Counted from the stretch's first letter, positions 51,189 through 59,910 are shown. The stretch is DNA of 64,000 bases from an uncultured Acetatifactor sp. (GCA_947627115.1 CANQUQ010000010.1:1-64000); one strand, 5' to 3'. The notes: generated by a model from the sequence alone, not told the origin. A program made the numbers and translations.

Positions 51189-52152
51189 TCATGATCAGAA
51201 TTTCCACGCTCATCACATCATTCATCTGTCCTCTCTTGACGGCCTCCTCGGATTCCACGCACTGCTGCAGCGCTCTGCGCAGAGCGGCGGCGGAAAAACG
51301 TGCGGCCTGCTTCATGCACTTCCCGGCGATAAAGGGGGGTACGCCCAGCCGGGAGCTCACGGTGCGGTCGTCGTGCCCGCTGGCCTTCAGCTCCTTGGCC
51401 TGCAGGAGCAGGTTGCACTGTCTGGCGATGAGATACAGGATCCTCATGGGAGGCTCCTTCAGCGAGAGCAGGTCATAGTACAGCTCCAGGGCCTTCCTTG
51501 GCTGTTTATCCGCAATGGCGTCTATCATGTCAAAAATATGGCTGCTGATGCGCGTGGTGCAGACGGCCTCCACATCCGCGTCCGTAATCACTTCTCTGTC
51601 CAGACAGTAGCAGACAAGCTTTTCCAGCTCCGTCTGGATGTTGTCCATATCGGTACCGGTCTTTGTCAGCAGCAGCTGAACGGTACTTTCCGTGATCCTT
51701 TTGCTGTCCTTGGCAAGGACGCCTGCCGCCCAGCGCTTTAAAGTCCTCTCGTCCTGTACGGCAAATTCGGCGGCGTATCCCTTTGAGCGGACGGTCTTGA
51801 ACAGCTTGCTCCTCTTGTCCACTTCACTTTCGTTGAAGACAAAAAAGGCAGTCTCACTGGGCTGAGTCAGATATTCCGCCATTTTTTCGCCCCCGGATCT
51901 GAACAGGCCGCTGTCGCTTATGAAAAATACCCGGCGCTCGGCGAGAAAGGGCAGTGTCTCCGCCAGGTCGATGATCTCGCCCACAGGCACGTCCCTGCCC
52001 TCGTAAAAATGCGTGTTCATAGAGTCATCCTCCCCGCAGAGAGCCTTTTGCAGACGTTCTCTGTACTGTCTGCGGAGGTAGCGCTCTTCGCCGTAAAGGA
52101 GGTAGACCTGTTTCAGTTTTCCCTGTTTTATATCTTCGTTGAGCTGTTTCAT
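51178..52152 (-). CDS. holA: DNA polymerase III delta subunit
   Basis: A 324-residue clamp-loader subunit that opens the sliding clamp. Seen features: N-terminal QVYLLYGEERYLRRQYRERL with the degenerate P-loop region, FVFNESEVDKRSKLFKTVRS, MDNIQTELEKLVCYCLDREV and the C-terminal collar domain. The start is the ATG at 52152 (TTCATG on the minus strand read after AAGGAAC); the frame is open further to 52209 without support. It is a common neighbour of comEC, here convergent instead of following it on the same strand. Confidence 0.93.
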   Translation of the reverse strand: MKQLNEDIKQGKLKQVYLLYGEERYLRRQYRERLQKALCGEDDSMNTHFYEGRDVPVGEIIDLAETLPFLAERRVFFISDSGLFRSGGEKMAEYLTQPSETAFFVFNESEVDKRSKLFKTVRSKGYAAEFAVQDERTLKRWAAGVLAKDSKRITESTVQLLLTKTGTDMDNIQTELEKLVCYCLDREVITDADVEAVCTTRISSHIFDMIDAIADKQPRKALELYYDLLSLKEPPMRILYLIARQCNLLLQAKELKASGHDDRTVSSRLGVPPFIAGKCMKQAARFSAAALRRALQQCVESEEAVKRGQMNDVMSVEILIMTVL

Positions 52153-52213
52153 GGAAGGTTCCTTTTTTGTGTCTATTTCTATTTTGCCTTTGCCCCTCCC
52201 GGATGTCAAGGTT

Positions 52214-52291
52214 TTCTTGGCGAAGGAGCCGGGAGATGATTCTTGGCGTGGGAGCTGGGATATGATTCTTGGCGTGGAAGCCGGGATATGA
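52214..52291 (+). repeat. 26-bp tandem repeat, three copies, in the ptsI promoter
   Basis: Units at 52214-52239, 52240-52265 and 52266-52291 share TTCTTGGCG and the tail GGGA[GT]ATGA. The third unit supplies the -35 (TTGGCG) and abuts the -10. They lie in the divergent gap between holA and ptsI. Confidence 0.9.
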
Positions 52292-52297
52292 TATACT
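52269..52297 (+). promoter_or_regulatory. ptsI promoter built from the last repeat unit
   Basis: TTGGCG (52269-52274), a 17-base spacer and TATACT (52292-52297), 54 bases before the ptsI start. Confidence 0.6.
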
Positions 52298-52351
52298 GGA
52301 TATAGAAAGGCAGGTGTTCTCGTCCTGCAAAAAATTGCTGCGAGGTAACTT

Positions 52352-53965
52352 ATGCTTACACTTCAGGGAAAGAGCGTATATCGAGATATCTGCATCGGCA
52401 GGCTGGTCTTTTACAGCGGGCAGCGCGAGATCGGCCGCGTGACGGTGGAGGACCGGGAGGCGGAGCTGCTGCGTTTTGAGAAGGCCCTGCTTGCCGCAAA
52501 ATGTCAGCTGAGGGATCTGTACAGGGACAGCGTGAAGGTGGTCGGCGAGACAAATGCCGAGATCTTCCGGGTGCAGGAGATGCTTTTGGACGAGGAGGAA
52601 TACAGATCCTCTGTGCGCCGTATGATCGGGGAGGAAGGGGTGAACGCAGAGTATGCGGTGCGGACCGTCGGGGATAAAATGGCCCGTGAGCTGCACTCTG
52701 TGGAGGATATTTATATCAGAGAGCGGTCCCAGGATCTTTTGGATGTCACCCGGAGGGTCCTGAATGTGCTGTCCGGCGGGATCGGGCTGGATCTGCCGCA
52801 GGAGCCGTTCATTCTGGCGGCGGAGGATCTGATGCCCAGTGAAGCCGTGCAGCTTTCCGGCGACCGGGTGCTGGGATTCGTGTTGAGCAAGGGCAGCACC
52901 CACTCACACACGGCGATACTGGCCAGAAGCATGGGCGTGCCGGCCCTGATGAAGCTTGGGGACGCGCTGGATCCGGAATGTGACGGAAAGCAGGCGGTCA
53001 TCGACGGCTTTGCCGGCGTGCTGTATATTGATCCCGACGAGGCCTCCATGAGGGCCATGGAGGAGAAAAAGCGGGAGTCGGACCGGCGCAGGCTGCAGCT
53101 GAGAGAATTGCTGGGCAAGGAGAATATTACCAGGGACGGAAAGACCGTGAAGCTCTTTGCGAATGCAGGAAATCTTGCGGACGTGGAGGCGGCCTGCGCC
53201 AATGACGCCGGCGGGATCGGTCTGCTGCGCAGCGAGATCCTGTATCTGGAGAGTGATTCGGCGCCCGACGAGGAGAGGCAGTTCGCCTTCTATAAGCAGG
53301 TGCTGGAGAAAATGAACGGGAGAGAGGTGGTCATCCGCACCTTTGACATAGGCGCGGATAAGCGGGTGCGGTGGCTGCATCAGGAGAGGGCGGAGAATCC
53401 TGCGCTGGGAATGCGTGCCATCCGCCTTGGACTGGAGAAGCCGGAGCTTTTGAAGACGCAGCTCCGCGCTCTGTATCGGGCCGGAGTCTACGGAAATCTC
53501 CGTATCATGTACCCCATGATCACATCCGTGGGGGAGGTGGTGCAGCTGAGGAAGCTGGAACGGCAGGCGAAGAGCGAGCTGGAGAGCAGGGGCGCGGCAT
53601 ACGCGGAAAAGATACCCACGGGCATCATGGTGGAGACTCCGGCGGCGGCGCTGCTCAGCGACCTGCTTGCAAAGGAGGTGGACTTCTTCAGTGTAGGGAC
53701 CAACGATCTGACGCAGTACACGCTGGCCCTGGACCGTCAGGACGAGGGCCTGGAGCGCTTCGGCGACCCGGAGCACAGGGCGGTGCTGAGGCTGATCGAG
53801 ACGGTGGCAAGAAATGCCCACGCCGCGGGCATCTGGATCGGCGTGTGCGGGGAGTTGGCTGCAGATACCGCATTTACGGAAGAATTTTTGCAAATGGGGA
53901 TCGATGAGCTCAGTGTGTCGCCGGGAATGATACTGGAGATGAGACAGAAGATAAGGGAGCTGTGA
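52352..53965 (+). CDS. ptsI: phosphoenolpyruvate-protein phosphotransferase (Enzyme I)
   Basis: First enzyme of the sugar PTS; takes phosphate from PEP and passes it to HPr. 537 residues, slightly shorter than the usual 570. The phospho-histidine is H186 in THSHTAILARSMG; an extra Thr-His replaces part of the usual Gly-Gly-Arg. PEP-site motifs are GIGLLRSEILYL, RTFDIGADKRVRW, GMRAIRLGLEKPEL, GIMVETPAAALL and SVGTNDLTQYTLALDR. No ptsH is next to it. GCGAGG supplies the ribosome binding site. Followed by a strong terminator. Confidence 0.94.
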   Translation: MLTLQGKSVYRDICIGRLVFYSGQREIGRVTVEDREAELLRFEKALLAAKCQLRDLYRDSVKVVGETNAEIFRVQEMLLDEEEYRSSVRRMIGEEGVNAEYAVRTVGDKMARELHSVEDIYIRERSQDLLDVTRRVLNVLSGGIGLDLPQEPFILAAEDLMPSEAVQLSGDRVLGFVLSKGSTHSHTAILARSMGVPALMKLGDALDPECDGKQAVIDGFAGVLYIDPDEASMRAMEEKKRESDRRRLQLRELLGKENITRDGKTVKLFANAGNLADVEAACANDAGGIGLLRSEILYLESDSAPDEERQFAFYKQVLEKMNGREVVIRTFDIGADKRVRWLHQERAENPALGMRAIRLGLEKPELLKTQLRALYRAGVYGNLRIMYPMITSVGEVVQLRKLERQAKSELESRGAAYAEKIPTGIMVETPAAALLSDLLAKEVDFFSVGTNDLTQYTLALDRQDEGLERFGDPEHRAVLRLIETVARNAHAAGIWIGVCGELAADTAFTEEFLQMGIDELSVSPGMILEMRQKIREL

Positions 53966-54020
53966 CGTGCGGGCGGAGGGTGCGCGTACGTGACGTGCGA
54001 CTTTTTGCGGAAATATGGAG

Positions 54021-54056
54021 AAAGCGGCAGGATTAACAGATTTTGCCGCTTTTTTT
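54021..54056 (+). terminator. terminator after ptsI
   Basis: AAAGCGGCA (54021-54029) and TGCCGCTTT (54044-54052) form a perfect 9-bp stem followed by TTTTTTT (54050-54056). Confidence 0.85.
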
Positions 54057-54090
54057 GACGATTGGTCACGAAAAGCGCGGCGAATAGCAG

Positions 54091-54120
54091 TTGATGTTTC
54101 CGACTTTTATCTTTTATAAT
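54091..54120 (+). promoter_or_regulatory. promoter of the Spo0A-like gene
   Basis: TTGATG (54091-54096), an 18-base spacer and TATAAT (54115-54120), 100 bases before the start at 54221. Confidence 0.6.
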
Positions 54121-54220
54121 GTAAAAGGCGGCTGATTTTTGCAGGCAAACCGCGAAATGGTTCGGAATGGCGCAGCGACTGCCACCGAAAAAGTGAATTT
54201 TTCGCCATGGAGGTAGTTTA

Positions 54221-54742
54221 ATGGAACAACTCAACATTACAACTACAAAGGACAACGAAAAAATATACAAAATTTTGGGAGATCTGATGAATGCGGACAA
54301 GGAATTTCAGATCATGATCACGGTGCCGTCCGCAAAGGGCGGGAACGCCTCAAAGACAAATCAGGAGCCCCAGAAGCAGAAGGCGGTCATCCGCGACCTG
54401 GAGCAGGACGTGACCAATATGATACATGAAATCGGCGTGCCGGCTCATATCAAGGGATATCAGTATCTGAGGGAGGCCATCATGATGTCCGTGGAGGATC
54501 CCGGCATGATCAGCTCCATCACCAAGATTCTCTACCCCACGATCGCAAAGCGCTTTCAGACTACGCCCAGCCGGGTGGAGCGCGCCATAAGACATGCCAT
54601 CGAGGTCGCCTGGAGCCGGGGCCGGATGGAGACGCTGGACGCGCTGTTCGGCTACACCATCGACACCGGGAAGGGCAAGCCCACGAACTCGGAATTCATT
54701 GCTCTCATCGCGGATCGGATCCGGCTGTCGTACAAGGTCTAG
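54221..54742 (+). CDS. receiver-less Spo0A-type DNA-binding protein
   Basis: A 173-residue protein whose residues about 60-173 match the Spo0A effector domain almost motif by motif: [54 protein letters not shown] and [20 protein letters not shown]. The recognition helix region is intact. The first 60 residues are unrelated to a response-regulator receiver; they carry no aspartate pocket or phospho-acceptor and end in a Lys/Gln-rich linker. The gene has its own promoter, GGAGG before the ATG and no sign of a deleted receiver upstream, so it is not a truncated spo0A. It may compete with or support Spo0A at 0A boxes. Confidence 0.9.
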   Translation: MEQLNITTTKDNEKIYKILGDLMNADKEFQIMITVPSAKGGNASKTNQEPQKQKAVIRDLEQDVTNMIHEIGVPAHIKGYQYLREAIMMSVEDPGMISSITKILYPTIAKRFQTTPSRVERAIRHAIEVAWSRGRMETLDALFGYTIDTGKGKPTNSEFIALIADRIRLSYKV

Positions 54743-54792
54743 CGGACGGGGGATATTCCCCAGGACAGTATTCGGCCGTCTGAAGAAAATAC

Positions 54793-54821
54793 TTTCCACG
54801 GAATTAATATTGATGTATAAT
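54793..54821 (+). promoter_or_regulatory. glgA promoter
   Basis: TTTCCA (54793-54798), a 17-base spacer and TATAAT (54816-54821), 41 bases before the glgA start. The -35 is weak. Confidence 0.5.
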
Positions 54822-54862
54822 GTTAAGCAGGATCATAAATTGTTTCCGTTGGAGGGTTTCGA

Positions 54863-56308
54863 ATGAAAAATATTTTATTTGCTGCATCTGAGGGAGTGCC
54901 GTTCATCAAGACAGGCGGTCTGGCCGATGTGGTGGGCTCCCTGCCGAAGTGTATCGACAAGAAGTATTTTGACGTGCGGGTGATCATCCCCAAATATGCC
55001 TGTATGAAACAGGAAATGAAGGATAAAATGCGCTATGTTGCTCACTTTTATCTGGACTTCAACTGGAAGAATGTCTACGTGGGCATTCTGGAGGCGGAAG
55101 AGGAGGGAGTGCATTACTATTTTATCGACAATGAGAGTTATTTCAGCGGACAAAGCGCATACACGGACGATCCCAAATGGGAGATCGAGCGCTATGCCTT
55201 TTTCTCCAAGGCAGTGCTGTCCGCTCTGCCCGTGATTGGCTTCCGGCCCGATGTGATTCACTGCCACGACTGGCAGACGGGTCTGATCCCCGTATATCTG
55301 AAGGAGCGTTTCCACGAGGGAGAATTCTTCCGGGGCATCCGTTCCGTCATCACCATCCACAACCTGAAGTTCCAGGGCAAATGGGATACCAAAACGGTGC
55401 AGAGCATCACGGGACTGCCGGAGTATTATTTCACTCCCGACAAGCTGGAGGCCTACAAGGACGCCAATCTGCTGAAGGGCGGTATCGTTTACGCCGATGC
55501 CGTCACCACGGTGAGCGATACATATGCGGAGGAGATCAAGACGCCCTTCTACGGCGAGGGACTTGACGGCCTGCTCCGCGCCAGGAGCGGCGACCTGCGG
55601 GGAATCGTGAACGGCATTGATTATACGGATTTCAATCCCGAAACGGATAAGCACATTCCTTTCCCCTACAACGCGGTGAACTTCCGCAAGGAGAAGGTGA
55701 AGAACAAGCGGGTGCTGCAGCAGGAGCTGGGACTGCGCCAGGATGACAAGAAGATGATGATCGGCCTGGTGTCCCGCCTTACGGATCAGAAGGGGCTCGA
55801 CCTGATCGCCTACATGATGGATGAGCTGTGTCAGGACGACATACAGTTCGTGGTGCTGGGCACCGGCGAGGAGCGCTACGAGAACATGTTCCGGCATTTC
55901 GACTGGAAATACGGCGATAAGGTGTCGGCGAACATCTACTATTCCGATCCTTTGTCCCACAAGATCTACGCGGCATGCGACGCCTATCTGATGCCGTCCC
56001 TGTTCGAGCCCTGCGGTCTGAGTCAGCTGATGGCCCTGCGCTACGGCACGATACCCATCGTCAGGGAGACAGGCGGACTGAAGGATACGGTCCAGCCCTA
56101 CAACGAGTATGAGGGCACCGGAACGGGCTTTAGCTTTTCTAACTACAACGCGCACGAAATGTTGAATACGATCCGCTATGCGGAGCATATTTATTATGAT
56201 AAGAAGCGCGAGTGGAACAAGCTGATCGACAGAGCGATGGCGGCAGACTTCTCCTGGCATGTGTCTGCGGCCAAGTATCAGGAAATGTATGACTGGCTGA
56301 TTGGTTAG
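54863..56308 (+). CDS. glgA: glycogen synthase (ADP-glucose type)
   Basis: GT5 glycosyltransferase of 481 residues that extends alpha-1,4-glucan from ADP-glucose. The KTGGLADVVGSLPK motif (about 13-26) binds ADP-glucose; HCHDWQTGLIPVYL, TIHNLKFQGKW and the C-terminal PSLFEPCGLSQLMALRYGTI and RETGGLKDTV motifs are all present. GGAGGG lies eight bases before the ATG. No glgB, glgC, glgD or glgP is in the window. The flippase gene begins at its stop. Confidence 0.95.
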   Translation: MKNILFAASEGVPFIKTGGLADVVGSLPKCIDKKYFDVRVIIPKYACMKQEMKDKMRYVAHFYLDFNWKNVYVGILEAEEEGVHYYFIDNESYFSGQSAYTDDPKWEIERYAFFSKAVLSALPVIGFRPDVIHCHDWQTGLIPVYLKERFHEGEFFRGIRSVITIHNLKFQGKWDTKTVQSITGLPEYYFTPDKLEAYKDANLLKGGIVYADAVTTVSDTYAEEIKTPFYGEGLDGLLRARSGDLRGIVNGIDYTDFNPETDKHIPFPYNAVNFRKEKVKNKRVLQQELGLRQDDKKMMIGLVSRLTDQKGLDLIAYMMDELCQDDIQFVVLGTGEERYENMFRHFDWKYGDKVSANIYYSDPLSHKIYAACDAYLMPSLFEPCGLSQLMALRYGTIPIVRETGGLKDTVQPYNEYEGTGTGFSFSNYNAHEMLNTIRYAEHIYYDKKREWNKLIDRAMAADFSWHVSAAKYQEMYDWLIG

Positions 56309-56312
56309 AGGC

Positions 56313-57974
56313 ATGGCAGAGAAGAACAGCGGAAAAAACGATTTTATAGCGCAGGCCGGGCTTCTGGCAGCGGCCGGGATCATAAGCAGAATCATAGGGC
56401 TCCTTTACAGGAGCCCTATGCATGCTGTGATCGGCGATCTTGGTTTCGGATATTACAATTCCGCTTATAACTATTATACGATCATACTGCTGATATCCTC
56501 CTACAGTATTCCCTCCGCGATCTCCAAGGTGATCGCGCAAAAGCTGGCGGTCAGGGAATACCGCAACGCCCACAGGATATTTCTGGGGGCGCTGGGATAC
56601 GTTCTGGCAGTGGGCGGCGCCGCCAGTCTTTTTTTGTTCTTCGGGGCGGGTCTTTTTGTGTCGGGAGAAGCGGTGCCGGTCCTTCGGACCTTTGCTCCCA
56701 CCATTTTTCTTTACGGCATCCTGGGCGTGCTGCGGGGGTATTTTCAGGCCCACAGGAGCATGGCTCAGACCTCCGTGTCACAGATATTGGAGCAGATCGC
56801 CAACGCGATCGTCAGCGTGGGCGCGGCATACCTGTTGATCAGGAACGTCATGGGCAGTCTCGCGGTGCCTGCCGATGAGGCGGGCCAGGTGATGAGAGCC
56901 ACCCACGGCGCTATCGGAAGCGCCCTGGGAACGGGAGCCGGCGTGCTGGTGGCGCTGCTGTTCATGCTGGGCATGTACGCGCTGAATAAGAAGATCATTC
57001 AGGGCAGGATCGACCGGGACAGGCACACCGCCGTGGAATCCTACGGCAGTATCCTGAAAATGATCACCATGGTGGTCACTCCCTTTATCCTGAGCACGGC
57101 GGTCTATAATCTCAGCAGCACAGTCAACAACGACCTTTACACCAAGAGGTATCCGGCGTTTCGGAGCCTGAGCACCGTGGCAACCTACTCCCGCTGGGGC
57201 GTGTTCTCACAGGCGCTTACCATCTCCAATATTCCCATCGCGTTCGCATCGGCCATGGCGGCGGCAATCATCCCTTCGGTGGCCCGGCTCGTGGCAGCCA
57301 ACGACGGGGAGGGCACAAGGCGCACCATCGGGGTGGCGGTCAAGACCACCATGCTGATCTCCGTTCCCTGCGCCGTAGGACTTTTTGTGCTGGCAAGACC
57401 GGTGACGGGGCTGCTGTTCCCCACAAATACAAAGGAGGCGGAGGATCTTGCCACGGCTCTTTTGATGGCGCTGTCCCTTTCGGTCATATTCTATGCGCTG
57501 TCCACATTGAACAGTCAGGTCCTGCAGGGGCTGGGAAGGCTGAACGCCCCCATTGTCAATGCGGGCATTGCGCTGGTGCTGCAGAGCGTCACGGCCGCCC
57601 TGCTTTTGTTCTATACCGACCTGGACCTCTACAGTGTCGTCATCGCCAACACGCTGTACTCCGGTATCATGTGCTTTTTGAACCAGGCAGCGGTGCGTAG
57701 AGCGGTGGGCTACCGTCAGGAGATCAGGCGGACCTTCCTGCTCCCGGCGTTGGCCGCCGCTTTTATGGGCGCTTTTGCCTGGGCGGTGTATCAGGGATTG
57801 CTGCTGCTGACCAAATCTCCCAAGATAGCTGTGGTCGTCGCGATCCTTCTGGGAGCCTGCGTGTACTTTGTGATGCTGCTGCTGTTGCGAGGTGTAACGG
57901 AGGAAGAACTGAAGGGATTTCCGAAAGGGCATCTGCTCGTGAAGGCGGCAAGGAAGACCCGGCTGCTTCGGTGA
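56313..57974 (+). CDS. MurJ/SpoVB-like polysaccharide flippase
   Basis: A multidrug/oligosaccharidyl-lipid flippase (MOP superfamily) of 553 residues with about 14 helices. N-terminal FIAQAGLLAAAGIISRIIGL and YRSPMHAVIGDLGFGYYNSA, then GYFQAHRSMAQTSVSQILEQ, are typical of the SpoVB branch. It probably flips a lipid-linked cell-wall or spore-cortex precursor. The start is uncertain: ATG 56313 has AGAGG only one base upstream, and TTG 56301 would overlap the glgA end; coupling to glgA termination is likely. A perfect hairpin lies in its 5' coding region. Confidence 0.85.
   Translation: MAEKNSGKNDFIAQAGLLAAAGIISRIIGLLYRSPMHAVIGDLGFGYYNSAYNYYTIILLISSYSIPSAISKVIAQKLAVREYRNAHRIFLGALGYVLAVGGAASLFLFFGAGLFVSGEAVPVLRTFAPTIFLYGILGVLRGYFQAHRSMAQTSVSQILEQIANAIVSVGAAYLLIRNVMGSLAVPADEAGQVMRATHGAIGSALGTGAGVLVALLFMLGMYALNKKIIQGRIDRDRHTAVESYGSILKMITMVVTPFILSTAVYNLSSTVNNDLYTKRYPAFRSLSTVATYSRWGVFSQALTISNIPIAFASAMAAAIIPSVARLVAANDGEGTRRTIGVAVKTTMLISVPCAVGLFVLARPVTGLLFPTNTKEAEDLATALLMALSLSVIFYALSTLNSQVLQGLGRLNAPIVNAGIALVLQSVTAALLLFYTDLDLYSVVIANTLYSGIMCFLNQAAVRRAVGYRQEIRRTFLLPALAAAFMGAFAWAVYQGLLLLTKSPKIAVVVAILLGACVYFVMLLLLRGVTEEELKGFPKGHLLVKAARKTRLLR
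56393..56420 (+). other. perfect 12-bp hairpin inside the flippase coding region
   Basis: CATAGGGCTCCT (56393-56404), loop TTAC, AGGAGCCCTATG (56409-56420). It starts about 80 bases after the start codon and encodes part of the conserved GLLYRSPMH segment. There is no U-run after it. Confidence 0.6.
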
Positions 57975-58015
57975 TCGCGGAACGGCGCTGCCGTTTTGGC
58001 CGCCGGTACTGTTCG

Positions 58016-59764
58016 CTAATCGGTGATCTGCCGGATGCCCTCGATGCTGCTGTCGATGGTCATGGAAAAATTTGTGTAGTAGACAACAAAGCCCGGTTTT
58101 GCCCCTCCGGGCTTTTTTACGTGCTTTTTCTGGACGTAGTCGATCTCCACCTTCTCCTGATCTCTCCCCCTGGAATAATAGGCGGCAAGTCTGGCGGCCT
58201 CCTCAAAGGTGCGGTCCGGAAGCTCCCGCGCATTATCCGTCTTTACGATCACGTGGGAGCCGGGCATGTGCTTGGCATGGAACCACCAGTCGCTGCCCGC
58301 GGCAAATCGGAAGGTCAGTTCGTCGTTCTGATAGTTGTTCTTGCCCACATACATGTGAAAGCCGTCGCTGCTGATATAGTGGAAAGGCCTGCTGGTGATT
58401 TTCTGCTTTTTGGAGCCGCCCTTTCTGCGGATATAGCCGCTGTCAATGAGCTCCTCCCGGATCTCGGCCAGGTCCTCTTCCTTCAGGGCGATATCAAGAG
58501 CGGCGCTGACAGATTCCAGATGGTCGATCTCCTCTTTGACTTGTTTGGTCAATTCGGAGAGCGCCTCGTAGGTGCGCTTCATTTTTCCGTATTTGTCAAA
58601 GTATCTTTTGGCGTTTTCCGTGGCGGTGAGAGTGGGATCCAGCGGAATTTTCACCGTCTCGCCGCTGTAGTAGTTGACCGCCTCCAGAAATTTTGCGCCG
58701 GGGGCGGCGCTGTAGCCGTAGGTATTCAGAAGCTCCCCGTAGACGCGGTAGGTGTCCCGCCTTTCGGTATCCTGTATCTGGCGCATCTGCAGATCGTACT
58801 TTTTCACGTTCCGCTCCAGGGCGGTCTGCACAATACGGCGCAGGTCGGCGGATTTCTGGCGGATGCGGGTGATAGCGTTCCTCTGGGCGTAATAGCTTTC
58901 CAGCAGGGCGGACATGGAGGCATAGCTTTTTATGCTGTCCCCGCGCCCCGTGTACATGGTCAGAGGGAGCGCGGCAAATTCCGTTGGCTGTGCGCCGGTG
59001 TAGGCGATGCACGGAGTGAAGCGCTTTTCACGGACGGCGGCGGTCATCTCCGTCCATGTCCGTGTCAGGCGCTCATAGGCGTCCCCGTCCAGACCGGCGG
59101 TGGGCAGATCCCCGTCCACGCCCGCCCGGTAACAGAGCTCCTGGGCCAGCACAGGGGATATTCCCGTAAAGCTGCCGTAGATGGCCTTGTACGTGGGCTG
59201 GGGCCTTGACGCCAGCGTCCGGCGGAAGGTCTCGGCATCCGTTGTCAGAGCATCCAGCTTGTCCTGAGTATGCGTCACAAAATAGGGTTTTCCGGGAAGC
59301 ACCTCCCTGACGGAGCTGACGGCGGCGGACACATGCTTGATGCTGTCGATGATCACGTTGTCCTCCCCGCAGAAAATAATGTTGCTGTGCTTGCCCATGA
59401 TCTCGGCGATCAGAGTTTTCCGGCGAAGATCTCCCATCTCGTCCAGATGCTCTATCTCGATGCGGACGATCCGCTCCAGGCCGGGCTGCGAAATGCCGAT
59501 GATGCGGCCGTTCTGCAGATGCTTGCGCAGAAGCATACAGAAATTGGGGGCGGTGAGGGGGCTGGGCCGGTTGCCCTCGGTCAGATAGATCAGGGGCAGA
59601 GATGCGTTGGCGGAGATGAGAAGACGGTACTGCCCGGCGGGCTGTTTGACGGTCAGCAGCAGCTCGTCCTCCTCCGGCTGGGCGATCTTGCTGAGCCTGC
59701 CGCCGATGAGTTCCTGATTCAGTTCCGATACGACACTTGCTATGGTAACGCCGTCAAAAGCCAT
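58016..59764 (-). CDS. rqcH: NFACT-family ribosome quality control protein RqcH
   Basis: A 582-residue protein that binds stalled 50S subunits and recruits tRNA-Ala to add C-terminal alanine tails. N-terminal NFACT-N domain (MAFDGVTIASVVSELNQELI, GRLSKIAQPEEDELLLTV), central coiled coil (about 290-430) and NFACT-R domain (GFHMYVGKNNYQNDELTFRF, WWFHAKHMPGSHVIVK, DYVQKKHVKKPGGAKPGFVV). GGGGAGG supplies the ribosome binding site at 59764. Convergent with the flippase gene and divergent from yicC. Confidence 0.94.
   Translation of the reverse strand: MAFDGVTIASVVSELNQELIGGRLSKIAQPEEDELLLTVKQPAGQYRLLISANASLPLIYLTEGNRPSPLTAPNFCMLLRKHLQNGRIIGISQPGLERIVRIEIEHLDEMGDLRRKTLIAEIMGKHSNIIFCGEDNVIIDSIKHVSAAVSSVREVLPGKPYFVTHTQDKLDALTTDAETFRRTLASRPQPTYKAIYGSFTGISPVLAQELCYRAGVDGDLPTAGLDGDAYERLTRTWTEMTAAVREKRFTPCIAYTGAQPTEFAALPLTMYTGRGDSIKSYASMSALLESYYAQRNAITRIRQKSADLRRIVQTALERNVKKYDLQMRQIQDTERRDTYRVYGELLNTYGYSAAPGAKFLEAVNYYSGETVKIPLDPTLTATENAKRYFDKYGKMKRTYEALSELTKQVKEEIDHLESVSAALDIALKEEDLAEIREELIDSGYIRRKGGSKKQKITSRPFHYISSDGFHMYVGKNNYQNDELTFRFAAGSDWWFHAKHMPGSHVIVKTDNARELPDRTFEEAARLAAYYSRGRDQEKVEIDYVQKKHVKKPGGAKPGFVVYYTNFSMTIDSSIEGIRQITD
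58088..58118 (+). terminator. plus-strand terminator inside the convergent rqcH gene
   Basis: AAAGCCCGG (58088-58096) and CCGGGCTTT (58107-58115) form a perfect 9-bp stem with a 10-base loop and are followed by TTTTTT (58113-58118). It lies about 115 bases after the flippase stop and at the same time encodes KKPGGAKPGF of RqcH on the other strand. Confidence 0.65.
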
Positions 59765-59881
59765 GCTGAAACCTCCCCGGTCTTTGTTTTCCCATCGTCT
59801 GTATTATGGCACAGGAGCGGACAGTTTGCAAGGAGGCGGGCGGGAAATGCGGAAATTGCCCCTGGGGTCTGTGCTTTTTTC

Positions 59882-59910
59882 TTGACGCTTGCCCAAACTT
59901 ATTTTATAAT
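59882..59910 (+). promoter_or_regulatory. promoter of the yicC-remA-gmk-rpoZ operon
   Basis: TTGACG (59882-59887), a 17-base spacer and TATAAT (59905-59910), 51 bases before yicC. The best vegetative promoter in the window. Nothing else is seen in the 196-base divergent gap. Confidence 0.75.
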
